A stretch of DNA of 64,000 bases from Galeopsis tetrahit (lineage: Eukaryota; Streptophyta; Magnoliopsida; Lamiales; Lamiaceae): NCBI GenBank assembly GCA_963675135.1, contig OY776122.1, positions 87,988,472 to 88,052,471 on the forward strand, in the 5' to 3' direction. Position numbers and translations under genes: made by a program. Every line of letters starts with the position of its first letter. Positions within the stretch are counted from its first letter, which is position 1. The notes beneath the pieces were generated by a model that worked only from the letters and a program-made list of their open reading frames with translations, was not told the DNA's origin and made no database searches. Of this stretch, positions 34,071-43,989 are shown in pieces.

Positions 34071-37000
34071 CTATATACTAGTAGGATCAAGATCAATAAG
34101 TCCTAGACTAATGCATAATTCACGAAATCGTGCCTCAGCTAATGGTTTTGTAAAAATATCAGCTCTTTGAAAATCAGTATGAATCTTTTCCATGCGAATA
34201 TCCTTCTTTTCTACATGATCACGTATGAAATGGTGTTTCACATCAACATGCTTACAACGTGTGTGCAGAACAGGATTTTGTGTAATGGCAATTGCACTAT
34301 TACTATCACAGAATATAGGAACATTTGATTCACAAATATTATAATCTCTAAGCTGTTGAATAAGCCATAATAATTGACTACAACAACTACCAGCAGCCAT
34401 GTACTCGGCTTCAGTAGTAGAGGTAGCAACACTTGTCTGCTTTTTCGAAAACCATGAAATGAGTTTTGTGCCTAAGAATTGACAAGAACCAGATGTAGAT
34501 TTCCTATCTATTCTACAACCACCAAAATCAGAATCAGAGTAGCCACTTAGAGATAAATCATCATTTGAAGGATACCATATACCACGATTGATGGTTCCTT
34601 TCAAATATTTCAATATCCTTTTAGTGGTTTCCATATGACTCTCTTTTGGATTAGCTTGAAAACGAGCACATACACCAACAGAAAATGCAATATCAGGTCT
34701 ACTAGCAGTCAAGTAGAGTAATGAACCAATTAGACCACGGTAATGAGTTTGATCAGTACACTTACCTTGTTCGTCTGGGTCCATTCTGTATGTAGGTAGC
34801 ATAGGTACGCCAGCAGACTTGCATGTCTTAATACCATACTTGTCTAGAAGGTTTCTAGTATACTTTGCTTGATTTATGAAAATCCCTTCAGGGGTCTGTT
34901 TTACTTGAAGTCCAAGAAAGTAATTCATTTCACCCATCATAGACATCTCAAATTTACTTTGCATGAGTGTTGAGAAACTTTCACTCAGCTCTTTGTTAGG
35001 TGAACCAAAAATGATGTCATCTACGTAAATTTGGACGAGTAAAATGTCTTTCCCTTCTTGTCTTCTGAACAAGGTTCTGTCTACCTTGCCTTTAGTAAAA
35101 CCATTTTCTAATAGAAATTGAGAAAGAGTATCGTACCAGGCTCTTGGAGCTTGCTTTAATCCATATAAGGCCTTCTTTAATTTGTATACCTGATTACCTT
35201 TGACTTCGAAACCTGGGGGTTGTTCAACATATACTTCTTCCACAAGAATACCGTTAAGAAATGCACTTTTAACATCCATTTGATATACAGTGAATTTCAT
35301 GTAAGCAGCATATGCAAGAAACAATCGAATGGCTTCTAGTCTAGCAACAGGAGCATAAGTTTCATCATAGTCTATGCCTTCAGCTTGTGAGTAGCCTTGG
35401 GCGACTAGTCTAGCCTTATTACGAACAACTACATCATTCTCATCTTTCTTATTCTTGAAAATCCATCGAGTGCCAACTACATTATGATGTTTTGGTCTAT
35501 CGACAAGTTCCCAGACGTCGTTTCGAACAAACTGATTCAACTCGTCTTGCATAGCAATGATCCAATTACTATCAGCCAATGCCTCATTAATGGTTTTAGG
35601 CTCGATAGATGAGAGGAAACAACACCAGCAAAACAGAGATGGACTAGATTGTTCTTGCGACTCAAAGAGTTGTCGTCTAGTCTTAACACCAACAGTAGAG
35701 TCACCAATAATATTTTCAGTATTATGCGCTGATTTCCATGTATTTCTATTCTTAACAATAGTAATGTCATCTAAATCATGTACAGCATCATGCATATCAA
35801 CATCATTATCATCAGAAGTTTTAATGGGAGTAGACGAGTCGACTAGTTTAGGTATGTCAACTGGTCTAGCAGAGTTACCTTGAGCACTCACCTTCTTCTG
35901 GTCGTCTGACTCGAGAGCTTTTATAAATGGATTGTAAGCTTGAACGGATTCATATACCTCTGAGTCTTTGTCAGTTTCGACAGTTGGCTCAGTAGCTTTC
36001 TCACCGATCTTGTTGGTAGACGGGTCCTGTTGAGATTCTTCGAAAACCACATGTGGTGTTTCTTCCACACAAAGGGTTGAGTAGTTGAATACTCTAAATG
36101 CTTTGCTAGTCGAGGAGTATCCTAAGAATATCCCCTCGTCTGCTTTAGCATCGAAAGCATTCAACTTGCTTTTCCCATTGTTATGGATGAAACACTTGCA
36201 TCCAAATATATGAAAATATGAAACTCTGGGTTTTCTACCTTTCCATACCTCATAGGGCGTCTTACCTAGTGCTTTATTGATAGCACTTCTATTTTGTGAG
36301 TGGCATGCAGTGTTGATTGCTTCTGCCCAAAATTTCTGAGGCGTATTATACTCTGTCAGCATGGTCCTGCAGGCTTCCTTAAGAGTTCTGTTCCTTCGTT
36401 CTGCTACTCCATTTTGCTGTGGTGTCCTAGCTGCACTAGTAAGGTGCTGGATGCCACGCTTAGAGCAAAATTCGTTAATATAGCAGTTAATGAATTCAGT
36501 ACCCTTGTCACTACGTATCTTGACAATTGACTGATTCTTCTCAACCTGTAACTTCTTCAGCAGATCAGGCAAAAGTGTTTGTGTATCACTCTTCTTGTGT
36601 AAGAAGACTACCCAAGTGAACTTAGAATAGTCGTCTACCACAACAAGTGTGTACCTTCTACCGTTCAGAGTTGGAGGAGTTATTGGTCCATGTAAGTCCA
36701 TATGTAGAAGTTCAAGAACTCTACTGGTTGAGAGGGATGGAATAGATTTAAAAGAGCCCTTCACCTGTTTACCTTTTTGACAGGAGGTGCATACATGTGA
36801 CTTATAGTAGACTTCATTGGGAATACCTTCCACAAGGTAGTCTCTGGCTATCTTATTAAGAACCTTAAAGTTTAGATGACAAAGGCGTCTATGCCAGAGC
36901 CAACCAAGTTCTTTAGGATTCTTAGTAAGTAGACAGGTGTCCCTCGGACAACTGTTCCAGTTCACTATGTACACACTTCCTTGTCTAATGCCGACTAGTA

Positions 37001-37352
37001 GGACTGTGTGTGTTTTCTTGTCGATGATTTCACATTTCTGACTCTTGAACTGCACCTTGTATCCACGATCACAAAATTGTGAAACAGAGAGTAAATTGTA
37101 TTTCAAGCCTTCAACATAAGAAACGTCTTGAATTTCTATGTCACCATTTCGAACATAACCAAATCCTTTAGTAACAGCAATGGAGCTATCACCAAATATC
37201 ACTTTTGGTCCTTCTTGCTCACGATAGCTTGATAAGAGAGTCTTAGTACCAGTCATGTGATGTGAACAACCACTGTCTATGTACCAAGTTTCTCCAGTTG
37301 AGCCACCTTTCTTGTATAGATCGAGTCGACCCTGCAATAGATGATAATACAT
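34071..37352 (-). CDS. pol: Element B pol polyprotein (1,093 aa, open)
   Basis: Complete copia pol. In order: protease IDSGCSHHMTG (about residue 24), GAG-pre-integrase finger (WHRRLCH...CTSC), integrase Asp in HMDLHGP (about 216), Asp in RSDKGTEF (about 279), Glu in PQQNGVAERR (about 315), reverse transcriptase MDVKSAF (about 691) and YVDD (about 777), RNase H GYSDSDFGGC (about 936) with TEAEYMA, ending LIDLDPTSI. No key residue is missing. The track of the frame upstream of the protease (YHLLQGRLDLYKKGG) includes the conserved TTGCAGG site. Pol lies in a different frame from gag, 20 bases after gag's stop, so its expression must involve frameshifting, splicing or an internal start. The ORF start itself is not certain. 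Confidence 0.93.
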   Translation of the reverse strand: MYYHLLQGRLDLYKKGGSTGETWYIDSGCSHHMTGTKTLLSSYREQEGPKVIFGDSSIAVTKGFGYVRNGDIEIQDVSYVEGLKYNLLSVSQFCDRGYKVQFKSQKCEIIDKKTHTVLLVGIRQGSVYIVNWNSCPRDTCLLTKNPKELGWLWHRRLCHLNFKVLNKIARDYLVEGIPNEVYYKSHVCTSCQKGKQVKGSFKSIPSLSTSRVLELLHMDLHGPITPPTLNGRRYTLVVVDDYSKFTWVVFLHKKSDTQTLLPDLLKKLQVEKNQSIVKIRSDKGTEFINCYINEFCSKRGIQHLTSAARTPQQNGVAERRNRTLKEACRTMLTEYNTPQKFWAEAINTACHSQNRSAINKALGKTPYEVWKGRKPRVSYFHIFGCKCFIHNNGKSKLNAFDAKADEGIFLGYSSTSKAFRVFNYSTLCVEETPHVVFEESQQDPSTNKIGEKATEPTVETDKDSEVYESVQAYNPFIKALESDDQKKVSAQGNSARPVDIPKLVDSSTPIKTSDDNDVDMHDAVHDLDDITIVKNRNTWKSAHNTENIIGDSTVGVKTRRQLFESQEQSSPSLFCWCCFLSSIEPKTINEALADSNWIIAMQDELNQFVRNDVWELVDRPKHHNVVGTRWIFKNKKDENDVVVRNKARLVAQGYSQAEGIDYDETYAPVARLEAIRLFLAYAAYMKFTVYQMDVKSAFLNGILVEEVYVEQPPGFEVKGNQVYKLKKALYGLKQAPRAWYDTLSQFLLENGFTKGKVDRTLFRRQEGKDILLVQIYVDDIIFGSPNKELSESFSTLMQSKFEMSMMGEMNYFLGLQVKQTPEGIFINQAKYTRNLLDKYGIKTCKSAGVPMLPTYRMDPDEQGKCTDQTHYRGLIGSLLYLTASRPDIAFSVGVCARFQANPKESHMETTKRILKYLKGTINRGIWYPSNDDLSLSGYSDSDFGGCRIDRKSTSGSCQFLGTKLISWFSKKQTSVATSTTEAEYMAAGSCCSQLLWLIQQLRDYNICESNVPIFCDSNSAIAITQNPVLHTRCKHVDVKHHFIRDHVEKKDIRMEKIHTDFQRADIFTKPLAEARFRELCISLGLIDLDPTSI

Positions 37353-37372
37353 AATTTAGGTACCCTCCTTGT

Positions 37373-39916
37373 TTATTGGGGTCCTTGGGGGTTAGTCGAG
37401 TTCAATGGAATCCAAATATACATTGGAGTCCTGAACAAGTTTGACCTTCTAAGCTTTCGACCATATTTGTTGCAAAATAAGACCTTGTTGTCCTTATCTG
37501 GCCTATCAGTTGAGTTCGGATCTACTCTTTGGAGATAGCCTTTTGACTTAATCTCTACTTGAGTAGGCACTTGTCTATGATAGTCAGAGTAAGGTTTATA
37601 TGCATTAGGTCCATACGGTTTATAGACATGTTTAGGTCTTTCTTCTCCTTGGATATCATATGACAAAGGTGGAGGATATAGAACAGGTTGTGTACGATAT
37701 TTTGGACCTTCCTGTCTAGGTCTAGACGAGTAGAGTTGAGACTGCCTTATGAAAGGAGGTCTAGACTCTTGTCGTCTAGTCTGTACTTGTCTAGTACTAG
37801 TCTCCTCAGGATACCAGTCCTCGTATCTGACCTGATTTGGTCGTCCACGATTCCTAGTCCTTTGTTGACTTGTCTTAAACGGAACAGGCTTGTTGTTAAC
37901 TTTCTTTTTACCACCTTTGGTAATTGGAATGTTAACTCGAGCTTGTTTTGATACAGTACCTTTTGATGGAGTGTCAGTATCGTATATCAAAGGTTCTTTT
38001 CCTTTATCATTAGTCAAAGAGCTTGAGATGAAAATAGTAGGGTTCTTAGGAACTTGAGTAGACGAGCTGGGTGTCTCAGCACCTATGCCTGTCTTGTCAG
38101 CAGGAGCCCTATACCTATCTGACAATTCAAGGTTAACCTTAGATGAGTTAACCAGGTCAGTAAGTTTAAGGTCTAATGTGACAACCTCGGTTTCTAAGAA
38201 CTTATTACGTTCTTCAAGCTTTTTGAGCTTGCTCTGTAAGACATTGAATTCATGTTTCTCAGTTGCATGTGTCTTAAGTAGGTCTTGATACAACTTGTCT
38301 GTCAATGCACACTTGTCTTTGAGTTGTTTCAACTCTTCTTGCAAGCGTTCATTTAGGACTGTTATATTAGGATCTACTTTAGACCGTGCTTCCTTAAGAT
38401 CAATGATTTCTTGTCTTAAGGTGATGTTTTCGTCACTGACTTCAATGAATGCCTTGTTGGCAAGTAGGAGGTCGTCTTCAACTACACTAGTAGAGTGCTG
38501 AAGACTACTCCCTACTTGGCTACTGGCAGTGTCACTTTCATCAGAATCTGATTCATCACATGATTGAAAGGAAGTAACAGATGATACCTCTTGGTCGATT
38601 TTAGCCATGAAGCATAGACCATCATCAACTATGAATGCTTCATCGTGATCTGGTTCAGACGGGTAGCTAGATGAGGATGATGGCAACTCGACTGAGTCGG
38701 AGTCAGAGTCATTATTGGCCATCATTGCCTTTTTACCACGGTTGTATCTTCTTTCCCTTCGTGCTTTGCGTTCTTCTCGATCATCAGTACTCAGGTCTGG
38801 ACATTCATATATGTAGTGACCTGGTTTCTCACAGTTATAGCACACGAGATCATTAGTAGCCTTTTTAATAGGAGAGTTGTTCCTTCGTTTATCACGTCTA
38901 TCAGAACGAGTAATCTTCCTACCATCAGACTCTCTATCTTGTCTGTTACCTTTCGAGACTTCGTCTCTCCTTTCGGACGAGTTTCGGTCTCGTCTGGTCT
39001 CAGACGAGTTCTTAGAAGCAGACCCTCTATGCTCTCTATAGAACTTCTTATATCTTCCGAAACGTTTATTCAGCCTATCAAACTTTCTAACCATGAGGCT
39101 TACCTGATCCTTCAGGCTAAGATCAGTATCTAACTCGTCTTTCACAGAAGCAGACCTAGTCTTAGTCTTAGACCTGTCTATCTTAGACGAACTAGCTTTA
39201 AACGCAACGTTCTTAGATACAGCATGTTCTCTGTCACTACTTACTATGGGTTCGTCTTCGTCTAGATCAAACTCATGAGCCTTTAGAGTTTGAAACATAG
39301 TCTCTGCTGTCCATACGTCTATATCTTGGGTATTCTTAACAAGCATTTTTACCATCTTCCATCGACTATCAAGGCTTTTTAGAATCCTAAGATTGATTTC
39401 ACGTGGAGTATAAGTTTTACCAAGGACTTCCAAGTCATTCATGATTTTGGTAAAACGAGTATCCAACTGGTCTATTGTTTCACCAGCTTTCATATGAAAT
39501 GATTCGAATCTTTGGACAGCAGTGGAAAGCTTGCTTTCTTTGATTAGGGATGTCCCTTCACAAATGATAGCTAAGCGATCCCACATTTCTTTGGTAGTTT
39601 TACATTTTAACACTTTTCCCAGATACTCATTAGGAAGAGTGTGTAAGATGTAATTCTTGGCCAAGCTATCCAAATTATTCTGTCTCATTTCTTCAGAGGT
39701 AAGTTCTGACCTTGGTTTCTTGACGAGAGTACCCACTGGTTGATTTGGATCAAGGGCAGCAGTGTTGGGGATCATGGTCACAATTGGACCTTCAGTAACG
39801 ACGGAGATCATTAAGTCGTGAGTGGAGCTGAAGATGGCTTCCATCCTTAGCTTCCAGTAATCGTAGTCTTGTACCTGGAACTTAGGTAGTTTGTTAGCGC
39901 TGATCTCAAGAGACAT
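37373..39916 (-). CDS. gag: Element B gag with long C-terminal extension (847 aa, open)
   Basis: Starts MSLEISANKLPKFQVQDYDY; the Trp that follows (YDYWKLRME) is the usual copia gag opening. The UBN2 gag domain (KEMWDRLAIICEGTSLIKE) spans about residues 40-230. A basic Arg/Ser-rich stretch leads to one CCHC knuckle CYNCEKPGHYIYEC at about residues 358-371. After it come an acidic patch, a coiled-coil part at about 480-610 (ERLQEELKQLKDKCA) and a basic Pro/Gln/Arg-rich tail ending NPQGPQ. It is uninterrupted. The gag extension of nearly 500 residues is a group trait and may be structural. The first ATG is 139 bases inside the 5' LTR border, after the primer site. Confidence 0.92.
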   Translation of the reverse strand: MSLEISANKLPKFQVQDYDYWKLRMEAIFSSTHDLMISVVTEGPIVTMIPNTAALDPNQPVGTLVKKPRSELTSEEMRQNNLDSLAKNYILHTLPNEYLGKVLKCKTTKEMWDRLAIICEGTSLIKESKLSTAVQRFESFHMKAGETIDQLDTRFTKIMNDLEVLGKTYTPREINLRILKSLDSRWKMVKMLVKNTQDIDVWTAETMFQTLKAHEFDLDEDEPIVSSDREHAVSKNVAFKASSSKIDRSKTKTRSASVKDELDTDLSLKDQVSLMVRKFDRLNKRFGRYKKFYREHRGSASKNSSETRRDRNSSERRDEVSKGNRQDRESDGRKITRSDRRDKRRNNSPIKKATNDLVCYNCEKPGHYIYECPDLSTDDREERKARRERRYNRGKKAMMANNDSDSDSVELPSSSSSYPSEPDHDEAFIVDDGLCFMAKIDQEVSSVTSFQSCDESDSDESDTASSQVGSSLQHSTSVVEDDLLLANKAFIEVSDENITLRQEIIDLKEARSKVDPNITVLNERLQEELKQLKDKCALTDKLYQDLLKTHATEKHEFNVLQSKLKKLEERNKFLETEVVTLDLKLTDLVNSSKVNLELSDRYRAPADKTGIGAETPSSSTQVPKNPTIFISSSLTNDKGKEPLIYDTDTPSKGTVSKQARVNIPITKGGKKKVNNKPVPFKTSQQRTRNRGRPNQVRYEDWYPEETSTRQVQTRRQESRPPFIRQSQLYSSRPRQEGPKYRTQPVLYPPPLSYDIQGEERPKHVYKPYGPNAYKPYSDYHRQVPTQVEIKSKGYLQRVDPNSTDRPDKDNKVLFCNKYGRKLRRSNLFRTPMYIWIPLNSTNPQGPQ

Positions 39917-40040
39917 GATTTCAAGAAATAAGTGCTAAGTAGAGTTATGATCAAGAACACGTATACAAAAACAGTCAAGGACCAAGACTTCACCCTAAGT
40001 CTTGAGTCGGTTATCAAGAAACAGCAGTTCGTAAACTACT

Positions 40041-40052
40041 GCTCTGATACCA
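40041..40052 (-). other. Primer binding site of element B (initiator Met-tRNA)
   Basis: The complement of GCTCTGATACCA reads TGGTATCAGAGC, two bases from the 5' LTR at 40055. It is identical to the sites of A and C. Confidence 0.93.
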
Positions 40053-40054
40053 CT

Positions 40055-41369
40055 TGTTGGTCCCAAGTTGAGTTTAATATCGAGGGAAGCTAAAGAAAAT
40101 GTCTAGAGGGGGGTGAATAGACTTTTCCAAAATCTTTCGATATATCAGAATTACAATGTGCGGAATACGAAATTATCAATGAGCCCAGTTAAAGTTTATA
40201 CTCAACTTAATATGCGAACTCTGTTCTATACTCAACTAGTCTAGATCAGTCAAGTAGTTAAACCAATTAAGCAATTTAAACAATCAAAACTGTAAAGTAA
40301 ATCAAACACAAGATTTATAGTGGTTCGACAACTTGTCTACATCCACTCTCACAAACCCAGTTGTGATGTTTCCACTAAATTCTTCCAATCGAGTACAAGT
40401 GTATGTTCCTGTCTTTAAAGTCCCAAGAAGAAGACTTAGATCTTCAATCAGACTATACCTCCAGATATGTCTACGATCTTACTAGAAATTTTACAAGTAT
40501 CTAGCACCTTGAAAAATAACAAACAAAAACTAAAAACTTCTCTGTTCTTCAGTAGTAGCCTTCTGGATTCTTCACTTGTCTTCTGGCTATCTTTCTGAAC
40601 TTTTAATCAACTCTGAGAGTAAACTTCGTTTGAATATCTTCAATATCGTTTGTAAGTAGTAATTCTCAATATCTCAGTAATCAGTAGTCTTCAACCAATG
40701 AATACCTTGGGGTATTTATAGACTTCAATCTTCAAGAACTTAGTAAGTTGTAACCAACTTTTCTTGATAACTACCTTCAACTGAATCTTCTTATCAATCC
40801 ACGCGTTTCTGTTATGAATTAGTTATTCCATAACTAACTTCTATACCTTTATCTTCTCACGCGTATTTGTAACTAACTTCAAGTTATCTTGTCTTGAGTA
40901 GACTTGTATGTACTTGTCTTGTCTTGTAGTCCACCTGTCTTGAGTAGTAGACTGGTCTTCTCTTCTTGTAGTAGACTTCTAATAAAACTAATCTAGTCCT
41001 ATCATCTAACCTAACAAGACTATTACATTACTTTAAGCTTTTATAATACAAGCTTAGTCAACTTATAAACTATACAATGAATCTATCTATTACATATAAA
41101 AACATGAGCTCTATACAACATTTAAATAGCTCAGTAACAATCTAACATATATGAAGTACTTATAAATCGTACTTATCTTTTGAATACTTTTCTTTTAAAC
41201 TGTACTTGTCTTTTGAATTCTACTGATCTGTACAAGATGACTTCAACTTTAACTAGACTAGATCAGTCAATACTTAGAAAATATTCAAGTCTTCTTTTGG
41301 CTTATCAAAACTTTATCTTTTATCTTTTGTTCATCATTTAGGATTTGTTCTAGGATTCATATCCCAACA
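40055..41369 (-). repeat. 5' LTR of element B
   Basis: 1,315 bp, equal in length to 28264-29578. A TATA-like TATAAATACC on the minus strand lies at about 40711-40720, a plausible promoter for this copy. The near-identity of the two LTRs is the main sign of recent insertion. Confidence 0.95.
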
Positions 41370-41374
41370 GTCCA

Positions 41375-42243
41375 TGATGGGTCTGATGAATTTCTTCTTG
41401 GGTCTACAAGTCAAGCAATCAAAAGAAGGAATCTTCATCAACCAAGCTAAGTACACCAGAGAAATAATCAAAAAGTTTGGGTGTGCTTCTAGCAAGCCAG
41501 TAAGGATCCCAATGAACACAAATTGGAAAATGGATCCTGATGAGAGTGGTATCTCAACCAACTCTACTGAGTATAGAGGAATTATTGGCTCACTCCTCTA
41601 TCTCACTGCCAGCAGGCCTGACATCACCTTTGCAGTAGGTGTTTGTGCAAGGTTTCAAGCAAATCTTAAGAAAAGCCATCTTGAGGCTGCAAAGAGGATT
41701 TTAAGGTATCTCAAAGGCACTGAAAATCTAGGCCTTTGGTACCCTGCTGATGACAACATTGAATTAACTGGCTACTCAGATGCTGATTATGGAGGTTGCA
41801 GAATTGATAGAAAGTCCACCTCAGGGACTTGTCAATTCTTAGGCAACAAACTCATATCTTGGTTCTCCAAGAAGCAAAATACAGTGGCTACTTCCACCAC
41901 TGAAGCTGAATATGTTGCTGTTGGAAGCTGTTGTGCTCAAATTCTGTGGTTGAGACAACAACTAAGAGACTACAATGTCAACTCTACTGAAGTGCCTATC
42001 TTCTGTGACAATAACAGTGCTATTGCCATATCACAGAATCTTGTATTGCACACTAGATGCAAGCATGTGGACATCAAGCATCACTTCATTAGAGATCATG
42101 TGGAGAAGAAGGATATCAAGTTGGTAAAGATCCACACAGATCATCAAAAAGCTGATATACTGACTAAACCACTTGCAGAGGCAAGATTTCTGGAGTTATC
42201 AGCAGAGTTGGGTCTACTTGATCCAGGGAAGTTGGACAAATGA
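41375..42243 (+). pseudogene. pol: Element A pol, part 2 (end of RT, RNase H)
   Basis: Direct continuation of 28263 after the B insertion; the join restores MSMMGLMNFFLGLQV in frame. It holds the RT thumb region (FINQAKYTREI), LYLTASRPDI, and the RNase H core GYSDADYGGC, STTEAEYVA and CKHVDIKHHFIRDH, and ends GLLDPGKLDK. This segment itself has no stop. Bases 41370-41374 are the second copy of the target duplication. Confidence 0.9.
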
Positions 42244-42264
42244 GTCCAAAGGAGTTCATTCATT

Positions 42265-42273
42265 AAGGGGGAA
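42265..42273 (+). other. Internal purine tract after element A pol
   Basis: AAGGGGGAA, 21 bases after the pol stop. The same nine bases occur downstream of pol in B (33891-33899, minus) and C (47569-47577, minus). Extra polypurine tracts at this place are a described Sirevirus trait. Confidence 0.75.
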
Positions 42274-42317
42274 CTTATTTCAAACTTCAGCAGACTTGGT
42301 CAAGTCTACTGAAACTC

Positions 42318-42432
42318 AGGAAAGATGACTCTCATTTATCAGGACACTTGTCCATTGAATCTCAGGACAGTTGTCCACATCTTTTCAGGACACTTGTCCT
42401 AGTGGGGCCAGATAAGTTGTCCTAGCTATCAA
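42318..42432 (+). repeat. 23-bp palindrome array in element A spacer
   Basis: Units start at 42341, 42364, 42387 and 42410 with exact 23-base spacing, plus a weaker one at 42318. The first 13 bases read AGGACACTTGTCC, AGGACAGTTGTCC, AGGACACTTGTCC and AGATAAGTTGTCC, so GGACAxTTGTCC is a near-palindrome. The other ten bases of each unit are not conserved. Only the palindrome and the spacing are kept, as expected for protein-binding sites on a regular helical pitch. It is also near a longer palindrome AGACTTGGTCAAGTCT at 42292-42307. Confidence 0.8.
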
Positions 42433-42949
42433 ACCAAATCTTGGTCTGATAAGCACCTATTTTGGGCAATCATTGTGTATTTTGAAATCTGTCCCATTCC
42501 ATATACAGATTTCACCTTTTTGGGATTTAATTTGTCTCCCACCCAAAAGGTCACTTTCCATGCATTAAATGCCAAGATTTAACTCTTGTTTGCATTAAAC
42601 TCTTTGGGACATGATCTATCTTGAAAACCCCCCAGCCTTAAACAAACATTAAAACTCCACCCACGTTTTGAATAAAACAGTTTTTCACTGTTACATTGGT
42701 TTTTGACCATTGGATCAAAACTGGCCAACTCCCCTGAAATCAATCTTGGCCGTCCACTTTGGATTTCCATTTTTGTAAACAGTTGAATAAGGCTTAAGAC
42801 CCACCAACTCATTGACAAACATTCTTTTTAGAATATTCACAAGTCTTAAGATTCCCCACAAACACTTCTTCCCCAAGTATTCGAAACCCTAGCTCTAACT
42901 TATTTCAAACTCTCTCAATCTCTCTCAATTTCATTTCTGAAAACCCTCA
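42433..42949 (+). other. Spacer between element A pol and third ORF
   Basis: About 520 bases without a frame. The last part (42895-42945) is rich in TCTCTCAAT words and looks like a plant 5' leader before the ATG at 42950. Nothing else is recognised. Confidence 0.55.
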
Positions 42950-43988
42950 ATGGCTCCCAAAGTTAGACCAGAAATGATCATTGATTTCTCCAACAAGGCT
43001 CTAGACCTTGATTTTGGATACTTAAGCAACAAAAACAGTCTTCACTTTGAGCCCATAGTATCATTTGAAAGTGAGGATCCTGAGATTACACCAACCCTGA
43101 GATAGTTAAGGAGAGCTGGATTGCAGAAGTTTATGGAGGAAAGACCAAGCTCTTGCTTAGAAAGCTACATGGCTGAGTTCTTTGCCTTTCTCAAGTGGAG
43201 AGGTAAGCCTGAAGATGGTGAAGTCACTACAAAGCTTTCATATGTGGCAGAGGGAGAGGAGGAAGAGAAATTTCAGAGAAATTTCATAGAGTGAAATTCT
43301 CTTCAGAAGATCTTGAAGGAGCTTTTGGATTGCCTTCTGAGGGAAGGAATCCAGAACTTTATGGTGCTGATCATGAAGAGGAGATAGCACAATAATGGCT
43401 TTTGGTTCCAGGTCCCATATCTTCAACACAAAACAAGAAGACTCTCAAGCAAAAATTTCTCAATCTATTTGAGGTAATCACTAAGAGTCTTATGAGCAAT
43501 ACTGGAAGTTTGGAGCAAGTCAGCCATCCAAGAATCAGAATTATGGCTGCAGTTATTGATGCTAGTGACAAAGGCATCAAATTTGATTGGAAGACTTTCA
43601 TCATGTCTGAGATGATGAAGGAAAAGGCCAAGTTTAAAGTAAGAGCCCACAACAAGGTTGTGCTAGAAGGGAAACTCAAGTATTGCACCAGGGCAAGCTT
43701 GTTGATTGAAAGATTTTCCCATTACTCTCAAATGCAAACCTTTGCAAAGCCCCTCCCAGCCCAAAAGATTATGTTTAGAAAGCTCAGCAAGAAAACTGAG
43801 CAAAGGAGGATGCTTATGGCCAAACCTGCTGAAGAGAAGGTTGAGGAAAAGCCAAAATTGAAAAAGAGGACAAAGGCCAGAGTGGTTACTTCTCTTTCAG
43901 TCTCTACTTTGTCAGCTGGTTCAGCTGAGTCTTCCTCAGGGACTGATGCAGCTGAGTCATTCACTTTTGCTGTGTCAGCTATCTGTTG
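42950..43988 (+). pseudogene. Element A third ORF, N-terminal part (broken)
   Basis: Starts MAPKVRPEMIIDFSNKALDL. It is related to the third ORFs of B and C by layout: a Tyr/Phe-rich segment (ESYMAEFFAFLKWRGK) and a FSSEDLEGAFGLPSEG motif that matches their TRE-x-L-x-FGLP segment. Disablements: TAG at 43103, a frameshift just before 43291, TAA at 43393, then open to 43989. After Ala/Ser-rich sequence it meets element C's sequence near 43930-44000, and the missing middle part resumes after C at 55008. The breaks make it non-functional. Confidence 0.7.
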
Positions 43989-43989
43989 A

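Larger units (their letters stand above)
28264..41369 (-). mobile_element. Element B: intact-looking Sirevirus-like copia retrotransposon
   Basis: A 13,106-bp element in minus orientation, bounded by 1,315-bp LTRs (28264-29578 and 40055-41369) and a perfect 5-bp duplication GTCCA at 28259-28263 and 41370-41374. On reading the two LTRs side by side I found only one base difference (C/T near 28608/40399). Gag, pol and a third ORF are each a single long open frame, and primer site and purine tract are present. It interrupts element A's reverse transcriptase just after YVDD. Low LTR divergence plus open frames suggest a very recent and perhaps still mobile copy. Confidence 0.95.
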
